Assembly: GCF_001421765.1 (NCBI RefSeq)
Contig: NZ_LMLA01000008.1
Coordinates: forward strand, 248,906-312,905
Reading direction: 5' to 3'
DNA from: Sphingomonas sp. Leaf32
GTDB lineage: Bacteria > Pseudomonadota > Alphaproteobacteria > Sphingomonadales > Sphingomonadaceae
Length of the DNA: 64,000 nucleotides
Shown here: in pieces, positions 62,834 to 64,000 of the stretch
Layout: each line of letters begins with the position of its first letter
How positions within the stretch are numbered: position 1 is the stretch's first letter
The notes under the pieces: generated by a model
Database searches by the model: none
The model's input: only the letters and a program-made list of their open reading frames with translations
Told to the model about the DNA's origin: nothing
Translations under genes and position numbers: made by a program

Positions 62834-63279
62834 GGCCGGCGCTGCATCAGCGCGGTGCGCAGGCAGCGGCACACCACCTCGCCGCGCTGGTTGTGCAGTT
62901 CATGGGCGAAGGTGACGATGCCGGCATCGGGGCGCGAGCGACTGTCCTTGAGCGCGGTGACCTCGGTCGTGGCGCGCAGCGTATCGCCGAGGAACACGGG
63001 TTTGGGCATCACCAGCTGGTCATAGCCGAGATTGGCGACCAGCGTGCCGAGCGTCGTCTCCCCCACCGACAGGCCGACCATCAGCGCGAAGGTGAAGGTG
63101 CCGTTGACGACGATCTGGCCGAACTCCGACGCCTTCGCCGCCTCCGCATCGATGTGCAGCGGCTGCGGGTTATGGGTCATCGCCGAGAACAGCAGATTGT
63201 CGGTTTCGGTCACGGTACGGCGGATCGGATGCTCGATCAGGTCGCCGATTTGCCAATCGTCGTAGAAGCGGCCGGTCAT
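62830..63279 (-). CDS. MaoC-like hot-dog-fold dehydratase
   Basis: A 149-residue hot-dog protein with the hydratase-2-type motif FSAMTHNPQPLHID (31-44, catalytic Asn/Asp and His) and FGQIVVNGTFTFAL. It should hydrate or dehydrate an enoyl- or hydroxyacyl-CoA such as mesaconyl- or methylmalyl-CoA. It overlaps both neighbours by four bases. The carboxylase-MaoC-CitE order is common in sphingomonads. Confidence 0.87.
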   Translation of the reverse strand: MTGRFYDDWQIGDLIEHPIRRTVTETDNLLFSAMTHNPQPLHIDAEAAKASEFGQIVVNGTFTFALMVGLSVGETTLGTLVANLGYDQLVMPKPVFLGDTLRATTEVTALKDSRSRPDAGIVTFAHELHNQRGEVVCRCLRTALMQRRP

Positions 63280-64000
63280 GCGGCGTCCTTTTCGATACGG
63301 GCCAATACCACGCCCTCGGCGACCTGCCCGCCGACCGTGGCGGAAAGATCGGCGACGGTGCCGTCGAACGGGCTGAGCAGCGCCTGTTCCATCTTCATCG
63401 CCTCCAACACGACCAGCCGCTGGCCGGCGGTCACGTGGTCGCCTGCCGCGACCTCCACCGCGACGATCCGGCCGGGCATCGGGGAGAGGATCGCGCCGTC
63501 GCCGGCCGACGCGCCGCCGCCCTGCCCCGCGACGGGCGCGGCGAAGGGAAAGGCTTCGCCGGCGGCGAACAGGACGCGCTCGTGCGCGACCTGCGCGACG
63601 GCACCGCCGGGGGCGGACGTGGCGAGGCGGGTGGTGCCGCCGATCGACACCGCGACCCGGTCGTCGGGCGCGGCGTTGAGGCGGAAGCCGGTCAGCGCGC
63701 GCCACGGATCGGTCGGGTCGCCCTGCACCAGCGCGGCGGCGGCGGACCCGGCGATGGTGTCGGACGCGCTGCCATCGGGCACCAGCCGGTCGGCATGGCG
63801 TTCGATGAAGCCGGTATCGATCGCTTCGGCGACGAAATCGGCGTCACCGGCGCAAGCGGCGAGGAAGGCGGCGTTGGTGCGGACCGGCCAGACCTGTACC
63901 GACGCGGCGGCGCGGGCGAGCTTCGCGGCGGCGGCGGCGCGGGTGGGGGCGTGGACGATCAGCTTGGCGATCATCGGGTCGTAATACGGCGTCACCGCAT
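63276..64000 (-). CDS. Acyl-CoA carboxylase biotin-carrying subunit (partial)
   Basis: The 3' part (about 240 residues) of a biotin-dependent acyl-CoA carboxylase alpha subunit, cut by the window edge. It begins inside the biotin carboxylase C-terminal domain (YYDPMIAKLIVHAPTR) and ends with the biotinyl domain, whose lysine is in LEAMKMEQ. The size and layout fit methylcrotonyl- or geranyl-CoA carboxylase (leucine or terpene degradation) as well as propionyl-CoA carboxylase. The reading frame continues beyond 64000. Confidence 0.87.
   Translation of the reverse strand, partial: AVTPYYDPMIAKLIVHAPTRAAAAAKLARAAASVQVWPVRTNAAFLAACAGDADFVAEAIDTGFIERHADRLVPDGSASDTIAGSAAAALVQGDPTDPWRALTGFRLNAAPDDRVAVSIGGTTRLATSAPGGAVAQVAHERVLFAAGEAFPFAAPVAGQGGGASAGDGAILSPMPGRIVAVEVAAGDHVTAGQRLVVLEAMKMEQALLSPFDGTVADLSATVGGQVAEGVVLARIEKDAA

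Overview
The window is chromosomal DNA of a high-GC alphaproteobacterium, almost certainly a Sphingomonas-like member of the Sphingomonadaceae. The evidence is the gene content and order: a sphingomonad-type suf locus, nfuA-tsaB-rimI-mucR-fur, tamAB, an exosortase-A-associated glycosyltransferase, MucR and ScfR regulators, and MoxR/DUF58/DUF4129 clustering. Overlapping ATGA/GTGA stop-starts are dense, and several intergenic palindrome families are shared among gaps. No rRNA, tRNA, insertion sequence, prophage, integrase or CRISPR array was seen. The content is mainly housekeeping.

Layout. 1-2.6 kb (minus strand): an Rrf2 regulator, sufB and two small secreted-type proteins; the rest of the suf operon would lie left of the window. 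2.9-11 kb: pyrD and an HPP membrane protein, gamma-glutamyltranspeptidase, a long-chain acyl-CoA synthetase with a small phosphatase, and an MFS exporter. 11-21 kb: a large M16 peptidase, a Crp/Fnr regulator, nfuA-rutE-tsaB-rimI, mucR-fur-plsC, a galactose-dehydrogenase-like oxidoreductase and a CinA-domain protein. 21-27 kb: map, glnK-glnA behind a sigma-54 type promoter, a Tat-exported phosphatase and a short-chain fatty acid transporter. 27-33 kb: tamB/tamA. 33-41 kb: a LexA-like S24 regulator divergent from two small genes behind an SOS-box sequence, an exosortase-system glycosyltransferase with a proline-rich membrane partner, ScfR, and two SDRs. 41-53 kb: maeB, mutS, an EF-hand protein, a GH26 mannanase, glutaminase, a lipoprotein and a pair of amidohydrolase-like proteins, one lacking the usual metal ligands. 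53-59 kb: a six-gene DUF4129-DUF4350-MoxR-DUF58-SpoIIM-RDD operon. 59-64 kb: a diguanylate cyclase, an unknown membrane protein, then a CoA-ester lyase, a MaoC protein and the 3' part of a biotin-dependent acyl-CoA carboxylase.

Themes. Fe-S assembly and iron control recur (sufB, its regulator, nfuA, fur). Nitrogen assimilation is represented by glnK-glnA and glutaminase. The most unusual material is intergenic: at least six families of palindromic repeats occupy most of the larger gaps, often at the 3' ends of genes where they may terminate or insulate transcription. The best candidates for undescribed biology are the S24/SOS-box small-gene locus (33.8-35.0 kb), the catalytically degenerate amidohydrolase paired with an intact one (49.6-52.3 kb), and the chain of four hairpins behind glnA.
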